NCBI RefSeq assembly: GCF_016801985.1
Contig: NZ_JAEVLS010000002.1
Coordinates: forward strand, 186,001 to 250,000
Reading direction: 5' to 3'
Length of the DNA stretch: 64,000 nt
Origin: Steroidobacter gossypii
GTDB lineage: Bacteria; Pseudomonadota; Gammaproteobacteria; Steroidobacterales; Steroidobacteraceae
A model generated the notes under the pieces. The model worked only from the letters and a program-made list of their open reading frames with translations. It had not been told where the DNA came from and did no database searches. The translations under genes were made by a program, and so were the position numbers. This document shows positions 32,687 through 41,007 of this stretch, piece by piece (the first letter of the stretch is position 1; each line of letters starts with the position of its first letter).

Positions 32687-35407
32687 ATGATCACGATCCG
32701 CACCCGACATGTGAGTGCGCTCGCCTTGCAATGGTTCCTGCTGTGGCCGTTGTGGGCAGCGAGTCAGACGACTGCGCCGGCGAACGTTGAGCAGGTTCGC
32801 GCTGCATTTCAGGCGCCGCCCGACGAAGCGCGCGCAATGATGCGCTGGTGGTGGTTCGGTCCCGCCGTCAGCAAACCCGAGCTGGAGCGCGAGATCGCCG
32901 CGATGAAAGCGGGCGGCTTCGGCGGCTTCGAGATTCAACCGGTGTATCCGCTGTCGCTCGACGATCCCGACACCGGCCTGCGCAATCTCACGTATCTGTC
33001 CGATGAGTTCATCGATGCCGTGCGCTTCGCCGCGCAGAAGGGTCGCGAGCAGGGGCTGCGTGTGGATATCACACTTGGCAGTGGTTGGCCATTCGGAGGG
33101 CCGCATGTGCCCGTGACGCAGGCCGCGTCGCAGGTTCGAATGGAAAAACAACGGGTCGCGCCGGGCGAAGTTTCGGTGCCCACGCCGCGAGTGGGGCCGG
33201 GAGAAAAGCTGCTCGCCGTGTTCATCGCCGATGGCGACGTCGACAGCGTTCGATCCGAAGCAGCCAAACGTTTGCCGTTGCCGTCGCAGCCGCGCCTGGA
33301 GATCGAATCCAAAGCGGACGCCGCACGCACCGTGCTGTTCTTTTTGCAAAGTCGCACCGGCCAGCAGGTGAAGCGCCCCGGCATCGGCGGCGAGGGCTTC
33401 GTGCTCGATCATATGAGTCGCGCCGCCATCGATACTCACTTGAGCGCCGTGGGCGATCGTTTGATGCAGGCGTTCGGCGATCAACCGCCCGCGGCAGTGT
33501 TCAGCGACAGCCTGGAGGTGTATCGAGCCGATTGGACGGACGATCTGCCCGAGGAATTTCAACGTCGGCGCGGTTATGACCTGCTGCCATTCCTGCCGGC
33601 GCTGTTCCTGGCGCCGGCGGAGCAGACTGCCGGCGTCCGGCACGATTGGGGCCAGACACTTTCCGAGCTGGTGGACGAGCGTTATCTCACGCCGGTCGAC
33701 GACTGGGCCAAGCGGCATCGCACTCGGTTTCGTTCGCAAACGTATGGCTTTCCGCCCGTGACTCTGTCGAGCAATGCCCTGGTCGCGTTGCCCGAAGGCG
33801 AGGGGCATGACTGGCGCGCATTCACCACGACACGCTGGGCGACTTCCGCGAGTCATTTGTTCGATCGCCAGGTGACTTCCGCCGAAGCGTTCACGTGGCT
33901 GCATTCGCCGTCGTTTCGCGCCACGCCGCTCGACATGAAAGCCGAGGCGGACCTGTTGTTTCTCCAGGGCATCAATCAGCTCATCGGTCACGGCTGGCCG
34001 TACACGCCGCCGGGCGTCGATCCGCCGGGCTGGAGTCTCTACGCAGCGGCCGTGTTCAGCGATCAGAATCCCTGGTGGATTGCGATGCCCGACATCTCCC
34101 GATATTTGCAGCGGGTGAGCTACGTGTTGCGACAGGGCCGTCCGGCCAACGACGTGGCCATCCTGCTGCCGACCGAAGATGCGTGGGCCGCGACCAAGCC
34201 GGGTCGCGCCACGGTCAGCGACGAGGTGAAGAACAAGGTGACGCGCACTCTCACCGAACAGCTGCTCGATGCGGGCTACGGCTTCGACTACATCGATGGA
34301 AAATCGCTCGACAAGCTGTCGCGTTATCGGGTGCTGGTGCTGCCCAACATGGACCGCATCGACGTGATCGCCTATCAGAAGGTCGAGCAATTCGCGCGCT
34401 TGGGCGGAGTGGTCATGGTGGTCGGCGAGCCACCGAAGCTGAGCGCCGGCCATCGCGCCGCCGATGTGAAGTCCATGCAGGTCGAATCGACCACACAAAG
34501 ATTGTTGCGCACCCGATCGCGCACCCGCGTGGTCGCCGAGAACGAGCTGGGCGCAACGCTGCGCAAACTGTTCACGCCCGACCTGCTGCTCGATCGGCAA
34601 CAGTCGGCAGTCGGCTTCATTCATCGCAAGCTCGAAAATGGCGATATCTACTTCGTCGCCAATACAACCAACCAACCGGTCACGGCCGAGGCGCGTTTCC
34701 GTGAGGGCCGCAATCGCCCCGCGCAGCTGTGGAATCCCATGACTGGCGCGATGACGACGCTCGCGGGCGAGGAGGTGAGTCTCAAACTCGCGCCATATGA
34801 GTCGACCATCGTCGTGTTCGGCGCCAGGAGCGGGCGAGAGACGGCTGTCAGCCGCTCCAGAACGGCGCTCGCGGATCTTTCCAACGACTGGCAGGTCGAG
34901 TTCGCGCCCCTGCAGTTGCAGCGAACCGAAAGCAGACTGGCCTCGTGGACTGATGATCCGAAGACTCGCTTCTACTCCGGCGTCGCTTCGTACCGGCGAA
35001 CATTGGAGATCGCGAAGACCGATGCTCGTTACATTCTCGATCTGGGGCAGGGCACGCCCGTGCCGTTCGATGACAAGCAACGAGGCGGTCGCGCGTGGCT
35101 GGAAAGCCCGGTGAGAGAAGCTGCCGAAGTGTTCGTGAACGGACGGCGTGCCGGATCGATCTGGGCGCCGCCTTACGAACTCGACATCACTCGGTACGTA
35201 AGAGTAGGGACCAACGATATCGAGCTGCGCGTCGGCAATCTCGCCATCAACACGCTCGCTGGGCGCAGCGCGCCGGATTATCGGCTGTTGAACCTGCGTT
35301 ATGGCGAGCGCTTCCAGCCTCAGGATATGGAGAACCTGCAGCCGCTGCCGTCCGGCCTGATCGGCGCCAGCCCGATCACGGTGTGGGCGGAGCGGCCGTC
35401 GCATTGA
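32687..35407 (+). CDS. Alpha-L-rhamnosidase-like enzyme, GH106
   Basis: The 906-residue protein has a signal peptide (about 1-26). GH106 signature segments near the start are MMRWWWFGPAVSKPELERE, MKAGGFGGFEIQPVYP and RVDITLGSGWPFGGPHV. Later come a beta-rich part and a C-terminal galactose-binding-like domain with EVFVNGRRAGSIWAPPYELDI. GH106 enzymes release alpha-L-rhamnose from rhamnogalacturonan side chains or backbone ends. Here it complements GH78 in the periplasm. It is divergent from the PL22-fusion gene across 58 bp and overlaps the convergent DUF4861 gene by 32 bp. Confidence 0.87.
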   Translation: MITIRTRHVSALALQWFLLWPLWAASQTTAPANVEQVRAAFQAPPDEARAMMRWWWFGPAVSKPELEREIAAMKAGGFGGFEIQPVYPLSLDDPDTGLRNLTYLSDEFIDAVRFAAQKGREQGLRVDITLGSGWPFGGPHVPVTQAASQVRMEKQRVAPGEVSVPTPRVGPGEKLLAVFIADGDVDSVRSEAAKRLPLPSQPRLEIESKADAARTVLFFLQSRTGQQVKRPGIGGEGFVLDHMSRAAIDTHLSAVGDRLMQAFGDQPPAAVFSDSLEVYRADWTDDLPEEFQRRRGYDLLPFLPALFLAPAEQTAGVRHDWGQTLSELVDERYLTPVDDWAKRHRTRFRSQTYGFPPVTLSSNALVALPEGEGHDWRAFTTTRWATSASHLFDRQVTSAEAFTWLHSPSFRATPLDMKAEADLLFLQGINQLIGHGWPYTPPGVDPPGWSLYAAAVFSDQNPWWIAMPDISRYLQRVSYVLRQGRPANDVAILLPTEDAWAATKPGRATVSDEVKNKVTRTLTEQLLDAGYGFDYIDGKSLDKLSRYRVLVLPNMDRIDVIAYQKVEQFARLGGVVMVVGEPPKLSAGHRAADVKSMQVESTTQRLLRTRSRTRVVAENELGATLRKLFTPDLLLDRQQSAVGFIHRKLENGDIYFVANTTNQPVTAEARFREGRNRPAQLWNPMTGAMTTLAGEEVSLKLAPYESTIVVFGARSGRETAVSRSRTALADLSNDWQVEFAPLQLQRTESRLASWTDDPKTRFYSGVASYRRTLEIAKTDARYILDLGQGTPVPFDDKQRGGRAWLESPVREAAEVFVNGRRAGSIWAPPYELDITRYVRVGTNDIELRVGNLAINTLAGRSAPDYRLLNLRYGERFQPQDMENLQPLPSGLIGASPITVWAERPSH

Positions 35408-36641
35408 TCTCAACGCGGACCGGCGCGGCCAGCCGCGCCGCTTTTGCAGTCAGATAATCGTTCCAGGCGGCAGCCGTGGTGATCTTGCCTGCCGGCTTCC
35501 AGGCGCCGCCCGCGAAGTAACGGATCGTTTCGCCCGGCTTGACCTTGACCAGCAACAAGCTGTCGGGCCGGCCCTTCGCCGGGGGCGTGGTGCGCGCCAT
35601 GCCGGCGAGCTTCACTTCCGGCGCGAGCATGATGGCGGAGCCGAGCTCGTCGTGCGACGGGTGATCGTGATACTTCTCCCATAGCGCAATGAACTTGCCT
35701 TGCTCGTTGCGGGTCACTGCGACGTCCGCCTTGGTGGGGTGCTCGGTGACGCCCACCGCGACGGTCACGGTGCCGTCGGATCCGGGAGCAGGGGTGAAAT
35801 CGAAGGTGCTTTGAATCTCGTCCAGCTGCTGGCCGGCGTCCACGATAAAACGTTTGGTTTCGCGAACCTGGACCCCTTTGCCCGCGTCCCATGGCTCATA
35901 GCTGAGCTCGAAGATCGCGCGCACCGGGCCGTTGGCGTAGATGTGATATTTGCGCCAGTTGGCGGAGACGGAGAGTTGCTGACCGTCCCAGACGCCGGTG
36001 CCGCCCACGCCGCGATTGCGGCCGACTTCGTAAAAATCCAGACCTTCGCCGGTGTCGGCGTGCAGCCCGTCATGACCTTTGCGATACCAGCGATCCAGCA
36101 CCAGGTAGGGCACTTTCTTGGTCCACAGATCGAGACCGCTGCTGGTCATTTGATCCGGTTTGGCGCTCGGCAGTTCCAATGCTGGACCGTAGGCACGGTG
36201 CGCAGTCAGATCGTTTTCCCAAGCGATATCGTCGTGGCGCTCTGGCACGTAGCCGACCCATACTTTGCTCTGGAAAGGCGGCTGAGGCTTCTCGGTCGTC
36301 TCGATCGTCAGCTCGGCGCGCTGTTCGCCCGCGGCGAAGTCGTGCTGAAAGATCAGATCGTCATATTCAGCCGGACCGCGATGGATGTGCTTCATCGCGG
36401 TCACCTGCGATGTCACGACCGCACCCTTGGCGTCGCGCACGATGACTTGATCGAACGCAACGTCGGGCAGGGCTTTTTTCACTTCCGCATAGGGAATGAC
36501 GATGGTCTCGGCAGTGCGCGCCAGCTTGCCTTGGTTATGGAGCACGATGGTGGCCTTGCTGGCGAGCGCCGCGGGGGCGTGCAAGCTCAGGACGGCGGCA
36601 ATGGCGCTGGCCAGGCCAGCAGTCATACGACGAGCGCTCAT
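35376..36641 (-). CDS. DUF4861-family exported protein
   Basis: The 421-residue protein has a signal peptide (about 1-27, ending PAALAS). The rest is beta-rich: VIPYAEVKKAL, QVIVRDAKGAVV, DDLIFQHDFAAGE, and a long C-terminal part with AHRAYGPALELP, SGLDLWTKKVPYLVLDRWY and YEVGRNRGVGGTGVW. These fit DUF4861, a family repeatedly found beside GH105/GH88 and pectin genes but without an assigned reaction. Its start overlaps the GH105 stop as ATGA, so they are coupled. It could be a lyase or a helper binding unsaturated uronate-containing oligosaccharides. Confidence 0.78.
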   Translation of the reverse strand: MSARRMTAGLASAIAAVLSLHAPAALASKATIVLHNQGKLARTAETIVIPYAEVKKALPDVAFDQVIVRDAKGAVVTSQVTAMKHIHRGPAEYDDLIFQHDFAAGEQRAELTIETTEKPQPPFQSKVWVGYVPERHDDIAWENDLTAHRAYGPALELPSAKPDQMTSSGLDLWTKKVPYLVLDRWYRKGHDGLHADTGEGLDFYEVGRNRGVGGTGVWDGQQLSVSANWRKYHIYANGPVRAIFELSYEPWDAGKGVQVRETKRFIVDAGQQLDEIQSTFDFTPAPGSDGTVTVAVGVTEHPTKADVAVTRNEQGKFIALWEKYHDHPSHDELGSAIMLAPEVKLAGMARTTPPAKGRPDSLLLVKVKPGETIRYFAGGAWKPAGKITTAAAWNDYLTAKAARLAAPVRVEINATAAPPTP

Positions 36642-37816
36642 CGCAGCAACGCCGCCGCGGTCCACAGCATCGGCGACTGCCCGTGCAGATCGCCCGTCTT
36701 GCGCGGCCGGTCGTAATAAAACTTCTTTTGCACTTCCAGATCCGGTCCGACTTCGTTGGATGCTTTGTTGGTGCCCACCACGACCTCCTTGATGTTGCCG
36801 GCCGAATCGACGTACTTCACCAGCCCGAGCCACGCCTTGCGAGCGGCGGGACCATAGGTCTTGGCATCCAGCCAGCCGCGCTTCACGCCTTCCACCATGG
36901 CGAAGGCGAACATGGCGCTGCCGGAGGTTTCCGGCCAGAAATCCGGCTGCTCGATGAGCTGCAGCCACAGGCCTTCGGGATTTTGATACTTGAGCAAGCC
37001 GGCCATCATGAGTTTGTAGCTCTGCATGATGCGCGCGTAGTTGGGATGCTCCGGCGGCAACACCGACAGCACTTCGGCCATGCCGGCTGCGACCCAACCG
37101 TTGCCGCGTCCCCAGTAGAAGGGCGAGTCGGGGCTGTGCAGAAACAGGCCGCTCGGCTGCTGCAGCTTGTCCAGATACGCGACCATGGTCATGGCAACGC
37201 GGTCCAGATATTTCGGATCTTTGGTAGCGCGATACGCCTGCACCTGCAGCACCGGGAGCATGTACAGATCGTCGGCCCAGTAACGCGCTTCGGTGGTGAT
37301 GCCGTCGGGCGTGGTGGTTGCCCACTGCTTGTCGGCGTAGTCACGGCCGATCTCGAGGTATGTCTGCTCACCATTGAGCAGATAAATTTCCAGCGGAACG
37401 ACACCGGTGATGCGGTAGTCGACGTGCGCGCGCGGGCTGAGGCGACGAGCGCCTTCGGGCGTCAGGAACTGATCGAACTTCCCGATCAGTTGCTCTTTCA
37501 GCGCCTGATCCTTGCTGAGCTCCGCGACCTGCAGAGCGCCATACCACGCGCACACCTCGGGATAGATGATCCAGCGATGAAACGAGTTGATCTGGAAATC
37601 GAAGTTGCGCGCGACGAAGTTGTTCGCGATGCGCCGGCCCACCAGCGCGGGATCTGCTTCCGCGGGCCAATTGCTGAAATATTCGTCGATGGCTCCGGAG
37701 GAAGGGGCCTGAACGGGCGCGCCCTGGGAGGCGAGGATGGGGGCGGAGCAGCCTGCCAGCATCGATACGCTCGATATGAGCGCCACCAGCATTCCAATGT
37801 TGCGTGTAGCTTTCAT
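36638..37816 (-). CDS. Unsaturated rhamnogalacturonyl hydrolase, GH105/GH88-type lipoprotein
   Basis: The 392-residue protein has lipoprotein signal MLVALISSVSMLAGC (Cys23). The (alpha/alpha)6 domain shows GH105 marks: ARYWADDLYMLPVLQVQAYR with the catalytic Asp, FYWGRGNGWVAAGMAEVL, and FWPETSGSAMFAFAMVEGV. It removes the unsaturated galacturonate left at the non-reducing end by pectate/rhamnogalacturonan lyases. ATG 37816 is preferred over an upstream TTG at 37834. It lies 64 bp after the TonB receptor on the same strand and overlaps DUF4861, forming a receptor-GH105-DUF4861 operon. Confidence 0.9.
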   Translation of the reverse strand: MKATRNIGMLVALISSVSMLAGCSAPILASQGAPVQAPSSGAIDEYFSNWPAEADPALVGRRIANNFVARNFDFQINSFHRWIIYPEVCAWYGALQVAELSKDQALKEQLIGKFDQFLTPEGARRLSPRAHVDYRITGVVPLEIYLLNGEQTYLEIGRDYADKQWATTTPDGITTEARYWADDLYMLPVLQVQAYRATKDPKYLDRVAMTMVAYLDKLQQPSGLFLHSPDSPFYWGRGNGWVAAGMAEVLSVLPPEHPNYARIMQSYKLMMAGLLKYQNPEGLWLQLIEQPDFWPETSGSAMFAFAMVEGVKRGWLDAKTYGPAARKAWLGLVKYVDSAGNIKEVVVGTNKASNEVGPDLEVQKKFYYDRPRKTGDLHGQSPMLWTAAALLR

Positions 37817-37864
37817 GCGCGCCCGTTCAGACAAACAGAATCAAATTGAACAAAAGAGAGCGGA

Positions 37865-37878
37865 GACCGACCTCGGTC
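37865..37878 (-). terminator. Weak hairpin between the receptor and GH105 genes
   Basis: A 6-bp stem GACCGA/TCGGTC with a 2-nt spacer lies just after the receptor stop; on the minus strand it is followed by CTCTCTTTTG. It could attenuate transcription into the GH105 gene or protect the receptor mRNA end. The tiny loop makes it weak. Confidence 0.3.
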
Positions 37879-37880
37879 GA

Positions 37881-40661
37881 TCAATAGCTCCAGCGTACGC
37901 CGAGCAGGATCTCGCGGCCCGTATGACGATAACGGGACACGAGGTTGTTGTCGCCCACATACGCGTCAGTGTACTCGTCCGTGAGGTTCAGGCCTTCCAG
38001 CGAGACGGTCAGGTCGTCGGTGATGTTGTACGAGACCGATGCGTCGATGGTGGTCGCATCGTTCACGCCTTCCTCCGTGTTGCCGTTGCCGCCCGGGAAC
38101 GCCGTCAGATATTCGCCGCGGAACGCAGCGGAGACGCGCGCGCTGAACTTGTCGGTTTCGTAGTACAGCGTCGTGTTCCATGCATTGTTGGACAGGTTCA
38201 GCAGGTCGTTGCGCTGGCCGCCATCGTATTGCACGGCGGACTCGATGTACGTGTAGTTGCCGATGAAACCGAAGTTGCTGAGTGCGCCCGGCAGGAACGT
38301 GAAGGGCTGCTGGTACTGCAACTCGATGCCGCGGATCCAGCCACCGTCGCCATTGACCATGCGCGACACCTCATAAGAGGTCGAGGGATCGTTGCCGCCC
38401 GCCAGTTCGATCGGCAAGCCGGTCTGGCTGAAGGGAATGCCGTCGGTCTGGCGCACGCTGAACGACTTGATGTCCTTGTAGAACAAGCCGGCGCCGATCA
38501 GCGCCTCGTCGGTGAAGTACCATTCGACGCCCAGGTCGTAGTTGGTGGCGCGGAACGGATTGAGCAGCGGATTGCCGAAGCGGATGGTGCGCGAGGTGTT
38601 GTCGATGTTGCCGCCGGGAGTCAAATCGCCCAGCGCCGGTCGTGCCATCACCTTGGCCGCCGCCGCGCGGATCAGCAGGTCGTTGGTCGCTTCCAGCACC
38701 AGGTTCAGCGAGGGCAGGGTGTCGGTGTAGTCGTTCTCGACTTCCGCCACCTGCGACACCGTGGGGCTGAGTTGCAGGATGCCGCGCGAAGTCACGTCCG
38801 TCTGAGCGTAACGAACACCGGCCGAGCCCCGCAGCGGCATCTCGAACACGTCATATTCGAAGTCGAGGGCCACGAACGCACTGGCGTCGTCTTCCTGCAC
38901 GTTGCGAGTATCGGTGCCAGAAACATTCAGCGCGTAGAACGGGTCGGTGAACAGGCCGACATAACCCGCCGATTTCCACACGTCCGGCACGATGTAATTG
39001 CGATCCGAGCCGGCCGGAATGGCCATGTCGCGGCCGATCGGCAAGTTGCGGGCGATGGCGCCCACGCCGACCAGCCGTCGATCCGCCGCCAGATCGCCGC
39101 CGGAGGAGAAGTCCTTCATGTCGACTTCGAAGCTCTTGACCAGCGCACCGCCCTTCAGGCTCAGGTTGTCGGTCAGGTCGTACTCCACCGCGAACTTGGC
39201 GGTGTCGTAGCTGTTGACGATGGAGCTTTCACGACGGCGAGCCGCGACCAGGGTCCACAGGTCCGGGTTGGTCATGTCGATGCCGTGCACCAGCTGCGGG
39301 AAGCGGCTGTTGCTGCGGAAGTCGTAGGTGTAGCCGTCGACGTTGATCGCGTCATAGGCGAACGAGAAGTTGTACGGCGTATCCAGATCGTTCTCGCTGG
39401 TGCCGACCAGCGCAGTCATGCGGAACCGATCGCTGAACTCGTGCGAGCCGCTCAGCGTGTACTGCTGATATTTGGTGATGTGCCGTTCGAAGCCGTTCTC
39501 GGAGCGCAGGTCGACGTTGTCGAACACGCCGTAGACCATGTTGCCGCTGGCGTCGATCTCATAATCGCGCACGATGGTTTCGTTGATGCCAGCGGCGTTG
39601 AAGCGGCTGAAGGAGATCGAGCCGGCGTTGGCGTTCTCCGTCTGGCTGCTGTAGTACGCGTACAGCGCATCGAAATTGATCTGTGTCTTCTCGGTGGGCG
39701 CCCACTGCAGAGCGCTGGTCAGGCCGTAGCGCTTCTGCTCGAGCAAGCTCTCGGCGTAGCGCGGGATGCGCGGATGGAACGATTGGTTGACTGCGTCGAT
39801 CTCGGCCTGCGAGGTGCAAGGAACGCAGCCGGCGTAGTTGCCCCGCGGGCTGAAGACCTGGTCGGGGCTGACGCGCGAGCGCTCGAAGGCGGCGTAGCCG
39901 TTGTCTTCCCAACGCGTGGTGCCGAAGCCTTCATCGAAAGGATTACGTTCGCTGTAGGCCGCGGAGAACAGCGCGCCGAAGGTCTTGTCGTCGTTGGCCC
40001 AGCTGATCAGGCCGGCGGCGCGGGGATTGGTGTTCTCGGTCACGTCGTTGTAGCTGGCCTGGCCGGAGAGGGCCGTGCGGAAGCCGTCGAAATCGAAGGG
40101 CCGCGCGGTCTGCAGATCGACGGTCGCACCGAGGGAACCTTCGTCGAGCTCCGCTGACTGAGTCTTGCGTACCACGATGCTCTGGAAGAGCTCGGACGCA
40201 AACACGTTGAAGTCGAAGGTGCGGCCGCGGTTGCCCGTTGTGCCGGCAACGGTTTCCATGCCGTTGATGTTGGTGCGAGTGAAATCACCACCCAGACCGC
40301 GAACCGTGATGGTGCGGCCCTGGCCGCCTTCGCGATTGATGGTGACGCCGGGAATGCGCTGGATGGCCTCGGCGAGGTTCAGATCCGGGAAGTCGGCGAT
40401 GTCCTCGGCCATGATGGCGTCGACCGCGCCCACTTCGGCGCGCTTGGCTTCGAGCGCCTGATTGAGGCTCATGCGATAGCCGGTGACCACGACTTCCTCG
40501 GGACCCTGCTCGGCGGGAGCGGCGCTGGTCTGCGTTTGAGGCTGCTCAGCGGCCCCCTGAGCGAATGCATGAAACGGAGCGACTGCGGCCGTTGACACAG
40601 CAGCAGTCATGGCGGAGCGGACAGCCCAACGCACGAGGCTGCGATTCGAAGTCTTTCGCAC
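37881..40661 (-). CDS. TonB-dependent outer-membrane receptor for oligosaccharides
   Basis: The 926-residue receptor has a long signal peptide (about 1-35, ending FHAFAQG) and a TonB-box-like EEVVVTGYR. The plug has LAEAIQRIPGVTINREGG and RGLGGDFTRTNINGM. A 22-strand barrel follows, with the terminal aromatic SY. This is the carbohydrate-uptake type common in Xanthomonadales and Steroidobacter relatives, without a SusD partner. It probably imports pectin or rhamnogalacturonan oligosaccharides. GTG 40661 is preferred because AGGGGG lies 7 nt upstream; TTG 40667 would leave too little spacing. It is likely controlled by the dyad at 40704-40740. Confidence 0.92.
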   Translation of the reverse strand: MRKTSNRSLVRWAVRSAMTAAVSTAAVAPFHAFAQGAAEQPQTQTSAAPAEQGPEEVVVTGYRMSLNQALEAKRAEVGAVDAIMAEDIADFPDLNLAEAIQRIPGVTINREGGQGRTITVRGLGGDFTRTNINGMETVAGTTGNRGRTFDFNVFASELFQSIVVRKTQSAELDEGSLGATVDLQTARPFDFDGFRTALSGQASYNDVTENTNPRAAGLISWANDDKTFGALFSAAYSERNPFDEGFGTTRWEDNGYAAFERSRVSPDQVFSPRGNYAGCVPCTSQAEIDAVNQSFHPRIPRYAESLLEQKRYGLTSALQWAPTEKTQINFDALYAYYSSQTENANAGSISFSRFNAAGINETIVRDYEIDASGNMVYGVFDNVDLRSENGFERHITKYQQYTLSGSHEFSDRFRMTALVGTSENDLDTPYNFSFAYDAINVDGYTYDFRSNSRFPQLVHGIDMTNPDLWTLVAARRRESSIVNSYDTAKFAVEYDLTDNLSLKGGALVKSFEVDMKDFSSGGDLAADRRLVGVGAIARNLPIGRDMAIPAGSDRNYIVPDVWKSAGYVGLFTDPFYALNVSGTDTRNVQEDDASAFVALDFEYDVFEMPLRGSAGVRYAQTDVTSRGILQLSPTVSQVAEVENDYTDTLPSLNLVLEATNDLLIRAAAAKVMARPALGDLTPGGNIDNTSRTIRFGNPLLNPFRATNYDLGVEWYFTDEALIGAGLFYKDIKSFSVRQTDGIPFSQTGLPIELAGGNDPSTSYEVSRMVNGDGGWIRGIELQYQQPFTFLPGALSNFGFIGNYTYIESAVQYDGGQRNDLLNLSNNAWNTTLYYETDKFSARVSAAFRGEYLTAFPGGNGNTEEGVNDATTIDASVSYNITDDLTVSLEGLNLTDEYTDAYVGDNNLVSRYRHTGREILLGVRWSY

Positions 40662-41007
40662 TATCAATCCCCCTGACCTGGATGACTCAACTTAAAAACA
40701 CGTCGAGTTTCCGAATCCCATAATATGAAACTCGATTTCACATTAGGGTATTAGTAAATGACACCGGTGACAAGCCCGTAGGACAGGACTTGCGAAGCGC
40801 ACCCGGAATGGGCCGCGCCAGATGAATACTTATTAATAAGGAGAGGGCAGCTCGCGCGTTCGCTGTTGCGAGTCGGGCAGCTGTGACTCTTTCAGCAGAC
40901 GTCCCCGCCACAAATTGCCACGATTCGTCTTTGGTCGGTCCGAATGCGGACATCGGCCGGTAAGTCTGCGGCGTGAACATCCGCAGCGATGCACGCGGAG
41001 GATCGAG
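40662..41007. other. 346-bp intergenic region between the TonB receptor and alpha-2-macroglobulin genes
   Basis: The receptor-side half (40700-40750) holds overlapping dyads and a -10-like TATTAT on the minus strand (40725-40720). The remaining 250 bp contains an AT-rich patch around 40829-40842 and no open frame with a plausible start. The alpha-2-macroglobulin gene has a GGAGGA box at 40997-41002. I see no RNA gene or repeat here. Confidence 0.6.
40704..40740. promoter_or_regulatory. Candidate operator of the TonB receptor operon
   Basis: A perfect inverted repeat CGAGTTTC (40704-40711) / GAAACTCG (40727-40734) flanks a minus-strand -10-like TATTAT. Its right arm is part of a second dyad, TGAAA-N5-TTTCA (40726-40740), which resembles the GAAA-N6-TTTCA box of KdgR, an IclR repressor of pectin genes. 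The word ATCCCATAAT (40715-40724) also recalls ATCCCA words before rhmD and GH106. Control by the IclR protein at 15866-16717 is plausible. Confidence 0.5.

Noticed and set aside
30394-32790. A 798-codon open frame antisense to the PL22 fusion
   Set aside because: It is a shadow of the minus-strand gene, with no recognisable domain or ribosome-binding site.
32618-35413. A 931-codon open frame antisense to the GH106 gene
   Set aside because: It exactly mirrors the GH106 gene, its translation has no domain signature, and the GH106 frame has signal peptide and family motifs. High GC content produces such long antisense frames.
35376-37325. An apparent 649-residue protein that extends DUF4861 into the GH105 gene
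   Set aside because: The extra N-terminal part is an out-of-frame reading of GH105. A normal signal peptide starts at 36641, coupled by ATGA.
37737-40157. An 806-codon open frame on the plus strand across the TonB receptor
   Set aside because: The minus-strand receptor has plug and barrel motifs; the antisense translation is compositionally odd and carries none.
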